Shown one piece after another: positions 1 to 8,556 of a stretch of DNA of 20,792 nt (the stretch's first letter is position 1; every line of letters begins with the position of its first letter). The notes beneath the pieces are model-generated. The model saw nothing but the letters and a program-made list of their open reading frames with translations. It was not told where the DNA came from and did not search any database. This DNA comes from Candidatus Cloacimonadota bacterium (GTDB lineage: Bacteria; Cloacimonadota; Cloacimonadia; Cloacimonadales; Cloacimonadaceae), in the NCBI GenBank assembly GCA_016875595.1, contig VGPI01000006.1:1-20792 (forward strand), in the 5' to 3' direction. The position numbers were made by a program, and so were the translations under genes.

Positions 1-1
1 C

Positions 2-869
2 GCAGAGGTAATGTTCCGGATCATGCTGATTCAGTCCTGGTACAAGTTATCTGATTATCAGATGGAAGAACAGCTATTCTACAACGCCATGTTTCTGTGG
101 TTCTGTCATTTGAGTTTGGAGAACCCTGTCCCTGATCATTCCACGATCTGTCGTTGGCGGAGACGGTTTTCGGACAAGAATATCTTCGAGAAGCTTCTGA
201 ACGAAATCAATCGTCAATTGAGTAAATACAACATCAAGGTCACAGAGGGCGTGATCGTGGATGCCACTATGGTAGAGTCCCATGCCCGTCCCCGCAAGAA
301 GGAGATCATAGAAACTGAACCTGTCGGTGATGAGGAAATCCCAGAACAAACTACCTTTCAGTCCACTGAGTTAAATGTAGAAGAATCCAAGGATCCCGAT
401 GCCCGGTGGATAAAGAAAGGCAAGAAGAGCATCTATGGTTTCAAGGGACACACAGTAGTGGATAAGGAATATGGATTGGTTCAGGCAATTGAGGTAACGC
501 CGGCCAAGGTTTATGATGGTCATATACTGAAGTCCCTGCGGAATCTCTGGATCATCCTGAAGCTACCGAAGTCCTGGCTGACACAGGATACTGCAGCCAA
601 GCAAATGAGGAACTCTTGAAAGAGAAGAACTTAGTCTCCAGGATCATGCAAAAGAAGAAGAAAAACCAAGAGATGGCACCTGAGATCAAGGCCTTCAATC
701 ACGCCATATCGAAACAAAGGTACCGGGCTGAGCGCAGTTTTGGCGTACTTAAGAGACATCTTGGCTGGAGTAGATCAATCTATATGGGCTTGAAGAAGAC
801 GGCTGACTACCTGTTGATGGGGGCAATTTCCTCAATCTGAAATGTTCTTACAAAATACTCCTGGCTTGA
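2..869 (+). pseudogene. IS5-type DDE transposase, frameshifted and cut by the window edge
   Basis: Remnant of an IS5-superfamily transposase. The left edge cuts the N-terminus, so the first readable residues are already inside the conserved region (MFRIMLIQSWYKLSD from 11, then NPVPDHSTICRWRRRF). The first catalytic Asp lies in VIVDATMVE (codon 84 counted from 11). Two indels break the frame. Near 536-545 the frame moves by -1: frame 2 ends at a TGA (617-619), while frame 1 reads ESLDHPEATEVLADTGY and then ANEELLKEKN, which supplies the second Asp. The C-terminal part contains YRAERSFGVLKRHLGW (third acidic residue) and YMGLKKTADYLLMGAI, and stops early at 838-840. Restoring one base near 831 would give FNLK and a stop at 867-869. 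The element is therefore probably dead. Left end, terminal inverted repeats and target duplication cannot be seen. Family assignment is by motif recognition. Confidence 0.88.
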
Positions 870-903
870 TATAGGAGAGGTGTGCCCAGATTATGGGAGC
901 GGA

Positions 904-926
904 TAAAAAAAGCCCCTCTTAGAGGG
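904..926 (-). terminator. Possible rho-independent terminator, minus strand
   Basis: On the minus strand, CCCTCTAAGAGGG (a near-perfect short palindrome) is followed by GC and then seven T residues. It could end leftward transcription coming from the CBS gene, although it lies about 260 bases beyond that stop codon. The realistic stem is only five base pairs with a three-base loop, so this is a weak call. Confidence 0.35.
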
Positions 927-1089
927 TATTTAGGGAGGCAAAACGGCCGAACTCGTCCGATAAACGACCACTTTTGACTGATTTCTACAAAAAAACACGC
1001 CTGATCCGTCATCTCTGAGCCGGCTGTGTTTTGTTCAATGGTCTTGCTCTACCATGCTTTTCCACTATTCTCTTCAGGACTACACGTCA

Positions 1090-1111
1090 AGAGCAAGCTG
1101 GAGCTTGCTCT
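1090..1111. repeat. Perfect 10-bp inverted repeat with 2-base loop
   Basis: AGAGCAAGCT (1090-1099) and AGCTTGCTCT (1102-1111) are exact reverse complements separated by GG. On the plus strand a short ATTTT follows four bases later, so it might act as a weak terminator for rightward transcription from the transposase. The minus strand has no T run after it. It could also be a remnant of an insertion end. Confidence 0.55.
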
Positions 1112-1189
1112 CAATTTTGATGCAGTAGTCAAATGAAGTGTATATGGGTAGAAAACGATTATAGTGTTCTTTCGGTTTATCTCAAATCG

Positions 1190-1645
1190 TCAACCGGGAT
1201 AGTTACCCATTATATAGCTCTTCATGTCCTCACTTTCTCTTCGGGCGTCTTTCAGCAAAATGTTAAACACATCTCTCATGGCAACCAAACCCTGTAAAAT
1301 ACCATTTTGATCGATAATTGGGAGATGTCTTACTTTCTTTGTCACCATGATATCCATGATTTCGGATATGGTTTCATCACCCGTTATAGATACGAGCTTC
1401 TCTTTGGGGGTCATAATGTCTTTTACGGGAAGATGACCAACTAGGTCATTGGTTGAAGCGAGTTTTTTCATGACATCGCGTTCAGTGAATATCCCTTCAA
1501 TCTTGTTAGTTTTTGAGACAACCATCAAAGCTCCAATATTGTGGACATTCATTTTATCAACGGCGTCTTTGATCGCGGTATTCCCCGTAACGGAATAGAT
1601 CACGTTATTCCGCACCTGAAATACAGCTTCTAATTTCTTGTTCAT
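1190..1645 (-). CDS. Two-CBS-domain protein
   Basis: A 151-residue protein made almost entirely of a tandem CBS (Bateman) module: CBS1 roughly residues 13-70 (GALMVVSKTNKIEGIFTERD) and CBS2 roughly 78-140 (VKDIMTPKEKLVSI, then RHLPIIDQNGILQGLVAMRD). There is no signal peptide, membrane segment or catalytic domain. CBS pairs usually bind adenosyl ligands (AMP, ATP, NAD(H), SAM) and act as energy sensors, but neither ligand nor partner can be read from this sequence. The ATG start has a strong Shine-Dalgarno site (AAGGAG about 7 bases upstream). It lies on the same strand as the hydrogenase genes but about 530 bases beyond hypB, so it is probably a separate transcription unit. A functional link to the hydrogenase is possible but unsupported beyond position. 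Confidence 0.88.
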   Translation of the reverse strand: MNKKLEAVFQVRNNVIYSVTGNTAIKDAVDKMNVHNIGALMVVSKTNKIEGIFTERDVMKKLASTNDLVGHLPVKDIMTPKEKLVSITGDETISEIMDIMVTKKVRHLPIIDQNGILQGLVAMRDVFNILLKDARRESEDMKSYIMGNYPG

Positions 1646-2176
1646 TCCAGCTCCTTTTTTTTAAGATCTTCGTTTAGTTTGTTAGTAAGACATCCCAAAG
1701 TATCCGTTTTCAATTACATGATGAACACCGCGGTTATATAGCGTAACACCCAGTTTATTGCTCATCGGCTTCATTGAGAACATCATTCCTTCCATACTTC
1801 GTACACTCTTTTCTTTCTTTAGCGACTCGCTACGTTGTTTATAAAGTCGATCTCTACGTCAAGTATTTTCTTCCGAATTCCGGTGAACACAATAAATTTC
1901 CAGTATTTAACAATCGCATGTGTATGCTTCTCGGACACGAAAACATCAGAGTTTCTACAGAAAATTCACTATTGCACTTAAATATAGCTCCATAATATCG
2001 AGAATACAATTTACTTTTAACACCTACGGTCGAGATCCCGTGCGGTCTCCACCGAATCTTCCATGTTGCGCATAGTATCTCGACCGTATAAGATCAGTAG
2101 GATTGTCACAGGTGAAGTGGATAACGGATTAATATGGCTTATCATATTCAGAACATCCGCTCTTGGTTTCATCATT
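1646..2176. other. Intergenic region between CBS gene and hypB
   Basis: About 530 bases. Open frames here (for example 1774-1995 on the plus strand, and the frame 2017-2244 on the minus strand that overlaps the hypB 3' end) have no recognisable protein features, and I do not call them. The region should contain the end of the hyp transcript and the promoter of the CBS gene. The only clear structure is the 12-bp inverted repeat at 2025-2088. I see no tRNA or other RNA gene. Confidence 0.55.
2025..2088. repeat. Long-armed inverted repeat (12 bp arms, 40-base centre)
   Basis: TACGGTCGAGAT (2025-2036) and ATCTCGACCGTA (2077-2088) are perfect reverse complements. Within the 40-base centre, CGGT-CTCC-ACCG and ATG-TTGC-GCAT can form small inner hairpins, so an RNA from either strand could adopt a branched stem. 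It sits about 90 bases beyond the hypB stop in leftward transcription. Neither side has a proper T run, so it is not a classical intrinsic terminator. It could be a 3' stabilising structure or a dispersed palindromic repeat. Confidence 0.6.
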
Positions 2177-2848
2177 CTATCCCTCAGGCGCGTTCTGTCT
2201 GCAAGCCATGATAAAATTGATCCAATCGTCGAGACCTTTCTCAATTATAGATGATATTTCGATCATCATTAACTGGGGATTGATCCGCTTGATATTTTGT
2301 TTCAATTCGTTGAGGTTCAAATCAAGATAGGGTAAAAGGTCAACCTTCGAGATCAAACATAGCTGAGCATTACGAAAAGCAAGAGGATATTTTAGCGGTT
2401 TATCTTCACCTTCGGTCACGCTCAAGACAACGATGTTCTTATGAGCTCCGATATCAAATTCTGCCGGACAGACGAGATTTCCTATATTTTCAATAAACAG
2501 AAAATCGATCCCGGCGAGGTCAATTTCATTTAATGCGGAACGAATCCATGCAGCTTCCAGATGGCAATCACCGCCAAATGGACCTGTATTGATTTGATAC
2601 ACGCCAATTCCAGCCGATTGAAGCCGCTCTGAATCAAGCGTGGTATAAATATCTCCCTCGATGACGAACATCCCTTTGTTTAGTTTTGTCGCCGTTTTCT
2701 GCAGAAGTGTGGTCTTACCGGAACCAGGAGAACTCATAAGATTGATGCAGGCAATTCCTTTCCCTGCCAGAGATGCTCTAACCTCTGCTGCAATCTGGTC
2801 ATTGCCGGTCAAGATCCTTTGCATAATCTTGATATCTTGCGGACACAT
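2177..2848 (-). CDS. hypB: Hydrogenase nickel-insertion GTPase HypB
   Basis: HypB delivers nickel with HypA to the immature hydrogenase large subunit, using GTP. In this 223-residue protein the P-loop is SSPGSGKTTLL (residues 39-49). The G-domain metal site is represented by GDCHLE (Cys95, His96) and ENIGNLVCP (Cys127), and SKVD (167-170) corresponds to the guanine-specificity motif. The loop before Cys95 (TGPFGGDCHLEA) appears a few residues longer than the usual TGxGCHLDA. There is no His-rich nickel-storage stretch at the N-terminus, so this is a short HypB. The ATG follows a near-consensus SD (AAGGAGG). It is the last hyp gene in the leftward direction, 110 bases after hypA. That gap contains no obvious terminator, so it is likely co-transcribed, although its strong SD would allow independent translation. 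Confidence 0.96.
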   Translation of the reverse strand: MCPQDIKIMQRILTGNDQIAAEVRASLAGKGIACINLMSSPGSGKTTLLQKTATKLNKGMFVIEGDIYTTLDSERLQSAGIGVYQINTGPFGGDCHLEAAWIRSALNEIDLAGIDFLFIENIGNLVCPAEFDIGAHKNIVVLSVTEGEDKPLKYPLAFRNAQLCLISKVDLLPYLDLNLNELKQNIKRINPQLMMIEISSIIEKGLDDWINFIMACRQNAPEG

Positions 2849-2958
2849 ATCTTTACCTCCTTATTAATCATTATCATTCATTGAATCGAGGAAGCAGAGG
2901 TTTGAAAGTGGTAATCGATACTCTGTAGGTTCTTTCTGTCAGTACCAATGACCATGTT

Positions 2959-3309
2959 CTAAGTACTACTGCCCTCGATTGATATGATATGCAGTTCATC
3001 GCCTGCGATCAGTTTCGTATCTGGTGACTCGCAATTTGGACAGATAAAGAACGGTCTATCTAGTTCTTTAGTTTGTCCGCAAGCGTAACACTGGATAATC
3101 ACATCCTTTTCTTCTATATGCAAGACCGCCCTTTCAAAGCCATTGTAAGTAGCTTTCATCAGATCGAAGTGTAACAACAAGACTTCATTGACCAGGTGAT
3201 GGATCTTGCCGGTCATCACATTGACAGAAGATACGTTACTCAATCCGGCTTTTGTAGCTGCCTGAAAGGCAAGATCGAGCAGTGATCGGACAATTGCTGC
3301 TTCATGCAT
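2959..3309 (-). CDS. hypA: Hydrogenase nickel metallochaperone HypA
   Basis: A 116-residue HypA, of usual length. The N-terminal MHE places the nickel-binding His2 directly after the start, which also fixes the start codon. The structural zinc site is two CxxC pairs: CYAC (Cys74, Cys77) and CPNC (Cys90, Cys93). HypA binds Ni2+ and hands it to the hydrogenase large-subunit precursor together with HypB. An SD-like GAGGGG lies just upstream. It follows hypE after 25 bases. The order hypF-C-D-E-A-B keeps it in the maturation operon, presumably serving MbhL at 15030-16241. Confidence 0.96.
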   Translation of the reverse strand: MHEAAIVRSLLDLAFQAATKAGLSNVSSVNVMTGKIHHLVNEVLLLHFDLMKATYNGFERAVLHIEEKDVIIQCYACGQTKELDRPFFICPNCESPDTKLIAGDELHIISIEGSST

Positions 3310-3334
3310 TAGATCCCCTCTGGCAAAAAATGTA

Positions 3335-4318
3335 CTAACAAATTCGAGGCAAGGGATCTGAAGCCAGCATCAACAGCGGTCTCAGACGACCCAGTATCGT
3401 CCGAAGAAAGACGCCTTTGACCTCATTAGTGCACTGTCCGATGACAGCCGCCTCGTAACTATACTTATAGGTCTTGAGTAGTGATAACAAATCATCGTTT
3501 GCTTCTCCAATAAAAGCGATCAGTTTTCCTTCATTTGCCAGATATAGAGGATCCAATCCCAACATATCGCATAACACACGAGTGGAGTATTTTACCGGTA
3601 GAGATGATTCGTCGATAATAATACCCAATCCGGTATCATCACAAATCTCGTTTAGGATAGTGGCAACCCCACCTCTCGTAGCATCCCGGGCAAATTTCAA
3701 ATTCGTATTTTGAAGTAAAATCCGGATCACTTCGTGTAATGGTGCGCAATCACTTTCCGGAGCAGGAGTTAATCCCAATTGCTGACGGGCATTGATAATG
3801 GCAATAGCATGATCACCTAGAGTTCCGTTCACGATTATTTTATCCCCCGATCGAATCTTCCCTGCATCCAGATGTATTCCCCCAGGTAGAAAACCGATCC
3901 CCGCTGTGGTTATATAAAGTCCGTCACACCTACCTTTTTCGACCACTTTTGTATCTCCCGCTATAATCTGGACACCTGCTTCTTCTGCAGTGCTTTGCAT
4001 TGAACTTACAATGCTGTGTAATTGGTCGATCGCAAAGCCTTCTTCCAGAATAAAACTAGCCAATATGTAGGCAGGTCTGCTCCCGTTCATACAAAGATCG
4101 TTGACTGTTCCGGTAATGCTGAGTTTACCTATATCACCTCCCGGGAAAAATATCGGATTGACTACATAGGCATCCGTAGTGACAGTGAGAGATCCATCGA
4201 TGCAGACAGCATCGTCAAGGGTAGAAATTCGAAACTCCCCGGCAAAGACCTCTTTGATCAATTGGCGAGTCAAAGCCGCTCCACTGCCATGGCTCATGAT
4301 AATATGTTTATCTTTCAT
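3335..4318 (-). CDS. hypE: Hydrogenase cyanide-ligand synthesis protein HypE
   Basis: HypE receives a carbamoyl group from HypF on its C-terminal Cys and dehydrates it with ATP to a thiocyanate, the CN ligand donor for the Fe centre. The protein (327 residues) has the AIR-synthase/PurM-type fold. It starts MKDKHIIMSHGSG, has the ATP-site motif RDATRGGVATILNEI, and ends in the essential PRIC tail. I chose the ATG at 4318 rather than the longer open frame from 4399 because homologues begin near this motif and the longer version would run far into hypD. With this start it overlaps the hypD end by 11 bases, consistent with translational coupling. The usual second Gly after HGSG is Ala here (SHGSGAALTRQLI), a minor deviation. 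Confidence 0.95.
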   Translation of the reverse strand: MKDKHIIMSHGSGAALTRQLIKEVFAGEFRISTLDDAVCIDGSLTVTTDAYVVNPIFFPGGDIGKLSITGTVNDLCMNGSRPAYILASFILEEGFAIDQLHSIVSSMQSTAEEAGVQIIAGDTKVVEKGRCDGLYITTAGIGFLPGGIHLDAGKIRSGDKIIVNGTLGDHAIAIINARQQLGLTPAPESDCAPLHEVIRILLQNTNLKFARDATRGGVATILNEICDDTGLGIIIDESSLPVKYSTRVLCDMLGLDPLYLANEGKLIAFIGEANDDLLSLLKTYKYSYEAAVIGQCTNEVKGVFLRTILGRLRPLLMLASDPLPRIC

Positions 4319-5360
4319 ATTTGTAATATGCTGCACAGCTTCCTTCGGAAGAAACCATGCAAGGCCCGATCGGATAATCTGGAGTGCAGGTCTTGGCAAA
4401 AAGTGGGCATTCCGGTGGCAGGATTTTCCCTTTCAGGACATTTCCACACAGACACAGTGGATTTTCCTCCAGGTCTGAGGTCTTGATATCATACTTACGA
4501 AAGGCATCAAAATCTGCATATTTACTTTTGATTTTCAATCCCGAATCCGGTATTTCGCCAATACCTCTCCATTGGGCATGGGTGATCTCAAAGACCTCAG
4601 ATATCAGGTCTAGCGCAATTTGGTTACCTTCGGGTCGAACCACTCTACTATATTCATTCATGATCCGGGGGTGATCGAGGTTTTCTATCAGTGTTTTTAC
4701 TCCCAGTACTATATCCAGAGGCTCAAACCCGGTAATAACGCCACCAATCCCAAATTTATACGGAATAAACTCATAGGGCATCATGCCGATGATCGTGCTC
4801 ACATGACCGGGTAGGATGAGACCATCAACCTTCAGATCCTTATCATCAAGGAGGGCATCCAATGCCGGCGGAATCAATTTACCTAATGATAGGACGGAGA
4901 AATTTTGGTTATTGTTCTTGGCAGCATTGACAATACTGAAGGCGATCCCGGGGATGGTGGTCTCGAAACCCAACCCAATAAATATCGTCTCACGATCCTG
5001 GGAAATCTTGAGCGCATCCATCGGAGAAAACACAATACGAATATCACAACCCTGAGCCCGTGCTTGTTCGAGGTTCTGATGCGAGCCCGGAACACGCATT
5101 AAGTCGCCAAAAGTAGTGATGGTCACACTCTTCAATTTGATCAAAGAATCAATTATTGTAGCAGGTGTGACACAAACCGGACATCCTGGACCGGAAATGA
5201 GAATGATATTTTCCGGTAATAGTTTACGCAATCCCCAATGTCCAATTGCCATGGTATGACTGCCACAGACCTCCATGAATTTGACCTGTTTTTTATATTC
5301 TGTCAGATCACCAATCAGCTTCAGGATCAGATCCGGTTGTCTGAACCTATTCCAATTCAT
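4308..5360 (-). CDS. hypD: Hydrogenase Fe(CN)2CO assembly scaffold HypD
   Basis: A 350-residue HypD. With HypC it holds the iron while CN and CO ligands are attached. Conserved cysteines are visible: MEVCGSHT (Cys32), GPGCPVCVTP (Cys60, Cys63), and the C-terminal [4Fe-4S] set beginning CGNVLKG (Cys305) and continuing with Cys318, Cys325, Cys334 and Cys342 (GPCMVSSEGSC). The start is the ATG at 5360, which overlaps the hypC stop as ATGA. An in-frame extension of 59 codons upstream is only the other frame of hypC and is not part of the protein. Translation therefore probably depends on coupling to hypC. A weak purine-rich AGAGAAGAG lies before the ATG. Confidence 0.96.
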   Translation of the reverse strand: MNWNRFRQPDLILKLIGDLTEYKKQVKFMEVCGSHTMAIGHWGLRKLLPENIILISGPGCPVCVTPATIIDSLIKLKSVTITTFGDLMRVPGSHQNLEQARAQGCDIRIVFSPMDALKISQDRETIFIGLGFETTIPGIAFSIVNAAKNNNQNFSVLSLGKLIPPALDALLDDKDLKVDGLILPGHVSTIIGMMPYEFIPYKFGIGGVITGFEPLDIVLGVKTLIENLDHPRIMNEYSRVVRPEGNQIALDLISEVFEITHAQWRGIGEIPDSGLKIKSKYADFDAFRKYDIKTSDLEENPLCLCGNVLKGKILPPECPLFAKTCTPDYPIGPCMVSSEGSCAAYYKYER

Positions 5361-5596
5361 ATCTTCTCTTCTCTTTGATCCGCCGGAGGGATCTCCTGGA
5401 AGATGGCAAGGGTTTCTCTGGCATCTTCTTCGGTAATGATCTGAATGGCAAAATCGGTATGGAGCATCACCCAGTCGCCAATCCGGACTTCCGGTGTAAA
5501 CATCAGCGATATCTCCTTTTCCACACCGCCAAGGCACACTATCCCCATGTCATTATGTGTCTTTTTTACAACGATAGCCGGTATCGCCAAGCACAT
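5357..5596 (-). CDS. hypC: Hydrogenase maturation chaperone HypC
   Basis: A 79-residue HypC/HybG-family chaperone. It starts MCLAIPA, where Cys2 (exposed after Met removal) binds the iron together with HypD. It also has the conserved GDWVMLHTDFAI, with His46. HypC carries the Fe(CN)2CO unit from HypD to the large-subunit precursor. A strong SD (AAGGAG) precedes the ATG. It lies 12 bases after the hypF stop and overlaps hypD by ATGA. As the only HypC-type gene in the window, it presumably serves MbhL. Confidence 0.96.
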   Translation of the reverse strand: MCLAIPAIVVKKTHNDMGIVCLGGVEKEISLMFTPEVRIGDWVMLHTDFAIQIITEEDARETLAIFQEIPPADQREEKI

Positions 5597-5608
5597 CTAT
5601 CACTCCTT

Positions 5609-7939
5609 CTATCTTATTCTACAATTCGCGATCAGAACTTGCCCGGCGGCAATAGCTCCGTCGTTTGCAGGTAACTGTCTGGCATAATAAACGGTAAAAC
5701 CCTGTTGTGACAAGCCCTTTTTCAAGCCCTCAAAAAGAACCATGTTCTGCATCACCCCTCCAGACAAAACACATTTTTTTATACCTGATTCCTGTCTCAA
5801 TTGAACCAAAGCCGCAATTGTAAACTCAATAATGGTCTTGTGGAGTTTGCTGGCAATGACATACTTTGACCCATCCTCCAGAATTTCCTTTGAGATCGCT
5901 TCCAACATTGGACGTACTGATATCTCCTTCGGAGCATTGGAATGCTTCGCTACAATATCCTCTAAGCGATATGGATAACTGGTAATGTTTAAATGCTGTT
6001 CGAGGCAGCAGAGCTGTTCCAGGGCCATGGCAGACTGGGCTTCAAATGTTATCTTAGGAAAAAGTCCCAGCATCGCACTCACACAATCGAAAAGACGCCC
6101 CATACTGGATGTCTGAAAGAGATGAAGTTTTGTCTTGAGTTGTGAGTCGATCACTCTTTTTTCAAAATCGGATATACTTGTAAGAAATTCCGTATTGATC
6201 CCCGATGATTGAAGATAAGCGTAAGCGATTCTGATGGGATGTGAAACCGATGTGTCTCCTGAAGGTAATGGCATATACTGAAGATGATACTTTCTTTCGC
6301 AAGTATAATAATCAGCAATAAAGATCTCCCCACCCCAGATAGCGCCATCTTCTCCGTAACCGGTTCCATCGTAGGAGACACCGATAATGGGTTCATCAAT
6401 CATGTTTTCTGCCATCACTGATGCTATGTGGGCATGATGATGTTGAACCCTAATAATAGGAAGACCAGTTTTTTCTGCATAATGGGTAGTAAGATAATCT
6501 GGATGCAAGTCACAGGCAACCAATTCTGGTTTGATCCTGAACCAGTTGATGTATCTATCGATCTGCTCCTGATAAAAATCTGATGTTGCCTTGCTGTTAT
6601 TGTTCCCTATATAGGGTGACATATAGATGAGATCCTTGTGAGCAAGGCAAAAGGAGATCTTCAGTTCAGCACCCGTCCCCAAGGTGGGAATCGTCTCGGC
6701 AGGTATCAATATCGGTGAGGGAACATAGCCTCTGGAACGGCGAAGTAAGATCATATCTGTCATTGAAGCGGCTATGACCGAGTCGTCACACCGATTCAGA
6801 ATAGGACGATCATGGCTCAGATAGTAATCACATAGTCCATCCAGTTCATGTTCTTCCTTGGCAATCGGTTCATCATCGATATTACCTGATGTCATGACAA
6901 GATAAAGAGGATCATGAAAACCATCGCAATTGAATAAAAGCAACTGGTGGGGTGAATAAGGTAAAAATACACCGAGATTGTGATTATCCGGAGCCACGGA
7001 ATCGGCAATTGGTGACTGAATGAGATTTGAGATACTCGCTTGATTTATACAATCATTTCTTCCGCTTCTTACTGATAATTCTGAACTGGTCATGACTACT
7101 TTGGGGATCAGAACTATAGGCGCTGGAGGTGATTTTAGCAGATCTACATGTTCTTTGGTATAATTGACGATGTTAGCCAGGTAGTCCAAATCGCACATCA
7201 CAGCAAATGGTTTGGCAGGTCGCCGCTTGAGTATTCTCAATCTGGACACTGTATCTTCGTTCATAGCATCACATGCCAGGTGAAAACCACCTATACCTTT
7301 AATGCCAATGATCCTGCCATTCAGGATCTCCCGGCGGCAATTGGAAATTGGATCACCATCGACAACATTAAAATTAACATCCAGAAATCGTAATTTGGGT
7401 CCGCAAGTGCCACAGGCAATCGGTTGAGCATGAAATCTTCGGTTGGCTGGGTTTTCATATTCAGCCCGACAGATACCGCAAATCGTAAAATCCTTCATCG
7501 AAGTAAGCGGTCTGTCGTATGGTGTCCGTTCTATGATTGAGTACCTGGGACCACAATTTGTGCAATTGATAAATGGATATTCATGTCTATGGTCACCGTG
7601 GCTATGTAATTCTTCGATACAATCTTCACAGACTCGCAGATCAGGAGAGATCATAGTGGAGCCGGCTCCGGAATTACTCTGTCTGATCTCAAATCGCTCA
7701 TATCCTTGATTGGGTAATGTGATAATCATAAACTTCACGATCTTTGCCGCGTTTGGATGAAGAGTTTGAACCGACTCAACAAACCGATCAAGATCCCTTT
7801 GTCTTCCTTCCACTTCAATTTCCAATCCTGCGCTGGAATTCAATACGAAACCATTCAAACTCATCTGTCTGGCAAGATTGTAGACAAAAGGACGAAATCC
7901 GACCCCCTGAACCACGCCGGATATCTTGATCTTATACAT
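5609..7939 (-). CDS. hypF: Carbamoyltransferase HypF
   Basis: HypF converts carbamoyl phosphate to carbamoyl-AMP and transfers the carbamoyl group to HypE. All domains are present in 776 residues, the usual length. An N-terminal acylphosphatase domain (SGVVQGVGFRPFVYNLA) is followed by two zinc-finger-like motifs of CxxC-x18-CxxC form (starting CEDC and CGIC, ending CTNCGPRY and CGTCGP). Next come a YrdC-like domain (KGIGGFHLACDA, roughly 200-390) and a Kae1-like domain with the metal/nucleotide motif VQHHHAHIASVMAEN. I chose the ATG at 7939 (MYKIKISG). The open frame begins two codons earlier with TTG at 7945. There is no good SD for either, so expression may rely on read-through from upstream genes. 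It is the first of the hyp genes, about 100 bases after the endopeptidase gene. Confidence 0.97.
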   Translation of the reverse strand: MYKIKISGVVQGVGFRPFVYNLARQMSLNGFVLNSSAGLEIEVEGRQRDLDRFVESVQTLHPNAAKIVKFMIITLPNQGYERFEIRQSNSGAGSTMISPDLRVCEDCIEELHSHGDHRHEYPFINCTNCGPRYSIIERTPYDRPLTSMKDFTICGICRAEYENPANRRFHAQPIACGTCGPKLRFLDVNFNVVDGDPISNCRREILNGRIIGIKGIGGFHLACDAMNEDTVSRLRILKRRPAKPFAVMCDLDYLANIVNYTKEHVDLLKSPPAPIVLIPKVVMTSSELSVRSGRNDCINQASISNLIQSPIADSVAPDNHNLGVFLPYSPHQLLLFNCDGFHDPLYLVMTSGNIDDEPIAKEEHELDGLCDYYLSHDRPILNRCDDSVIAASMTDMILLRRSRGYVPSPILIPAETIPTLGTGAELKISFCLAHKDLIYMSPYIGNNNSKATSDFYQEQIDRYINWFRIKPELVACDLHPDYLTTHYAEKTGLPIIRVQHHHAHIASVMAENMIDEPIIGVSYDGTGYGEDGAIWGGEIFIADYYTCERKYHLQYMPLPSGDTSVSHPIRIAYAYLQSSGINTEFLTSISDFEKRVIDSQLKTKLHLFQTSSMGRLFDCVSAMLGLFPKITFEAQSAMALEQLCCLEQHLNITSYPYRLEDIVAKHSNAPKEISVRPMLEAISKEILEDGSKYVIASKLHKTIIEFTIAALVQLRQESGIKKCVLSGGVMQNMVLFEGLKKGLSQQGFTVYYARQLPANDGAIAAGQVLIANCRIR

Positions 7940-8037
7940 TATCAAAATTGGCGTTAGTCCTGCGCCGGAATGACGGATGCGGTTTTCTCACTGCTGTTGA
8001 CTACTCCACAGCCAAAGTTTGGATTCGGTCATTGATT

Positions 8038-8487
8038 CTAAGCAATCTCATTGATCATGTGGATCAACCTGTTTGCCGTATCCAACACTTGAGGTGATAT
8101 GGTCTCACCGAACCCAACGAATTCGGGCTGGATACCCAGAACAAAGATAGGCATAGCAAAGAATTCAGAGAGCCGGAGTAGAGAGATAGTATGGGTATGA
8201 ATCGTATTATCTAGCGTATCGGTTATGGAAAACAATTTGAAATAACCGGGAGCTTGATCAAAATCGGTGCAGTCCACCAATACCAGAATATCAGGAGCGA
8301 GCAGATTGATCTTTCCCACATATTTCTCAATTCCGCTCTCGACAATCAATACCCTTCTTCGCCCTTCTGGAATGATGTTTTCACAGATTATGATCCCTAC
8401 GGCATCATCACTCTTCAATCTGTTTCCTATGCCAACGAACAGTAGTGTTTGATCGTCTTGTAAAAGTGAACAAAGATTCTCTGGCAC
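8038..8487 (-). CDS. hycI: Hydrogenase large-subunit endopeptidase (HycI type)
   Basis: A 149-residue M52-family nickel-dependent endopeptidase that trims the C-terminus of a NiFe large subunit after nickel insertion. The family signature FVGIGNRLKSDDAVG (17-31) gives the first acidic ligand region. VLVDCTDF (69-76, Asp72) and HTHTISL (97-103) supply the expected second acid and the histidine. The length matches the HycI/HyaD family. MbhL in this locus carries a 40-residue tail after DPCYCC-TER, a suitable substrate. The start is GTG at 8487: no ATG lies in frame and a stop codon is only three codons upstream. No SD is evident. It sits between the mbhN-like gene (131-base gap) and hypF. Confidence 0.93.
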   Translation of the reverse strand: MPENLCSLLQDDQTLLFVGIGNRLKSDDAVGIIICENIIPEGRRRVLIVESGIEKYVGKINLLAPDILVLVDCTDFDQAPGYFKLFSITDTLDNTIHTHTISLLRLSEFFAMPIFVLGIQPEFVGFGETISPQVLDTANRLIHMINEIA

Positions 8488-8535
8488 CGGAAATTACCAT
8501 GGATATTGAGAGTTGAGATCGGAGGAAGGAGACCT

Positions 8536-8556
8536 CGTAACGTATAACGCGTAACG
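8536..8556. repeat. Three tandem 7-mers in the mbhN-hycI gap
   Basis: CGTAACG, TATAACG, CGTAACG occur back to back in the 131-base gap before the endopeptidase gene. No function is evident. They could be a protein-binding array or simple repeat noise. Confidence 0.5.

Larger units (their letters stand above)
870..1189. other. Intergenic region between transposase remnant and CBS gene
   Basis: About 320 bases with no convincing gene. It holds the minus-strand terminator-like hairpin (904-926) and the perfect inverted repeat (1090-1111) listed separately. The right end of the insertion element should lie in its left part, but without the left end no terminal inverted repeat can be matched. Confidence 0.6.

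Noticed and set aside
536..545. Programmed -1 frameshift in the transposase
   Set aside because: No slippery heptamer is present, and a second indel near the end of the gene argues for decay.
1774..1995. 73-codon plus-strand open frame between CBS gene and hypB
   Set aside because: No recognisable domain, no good SD, and odd composition. It is most likely chance.
4319..4399. Longer hypE start
   Set aside because: It would overlap conserved C-terminal hypD sequence. HypE homologues start near MSHGSG, reached from the ATG at 4318.
5361..5537. N-terminal extension of hypD
   Set aside because: These 59 codons are the antisense-free alternative frame of hypC. HypD starts at the ATGA overlap at 5360.
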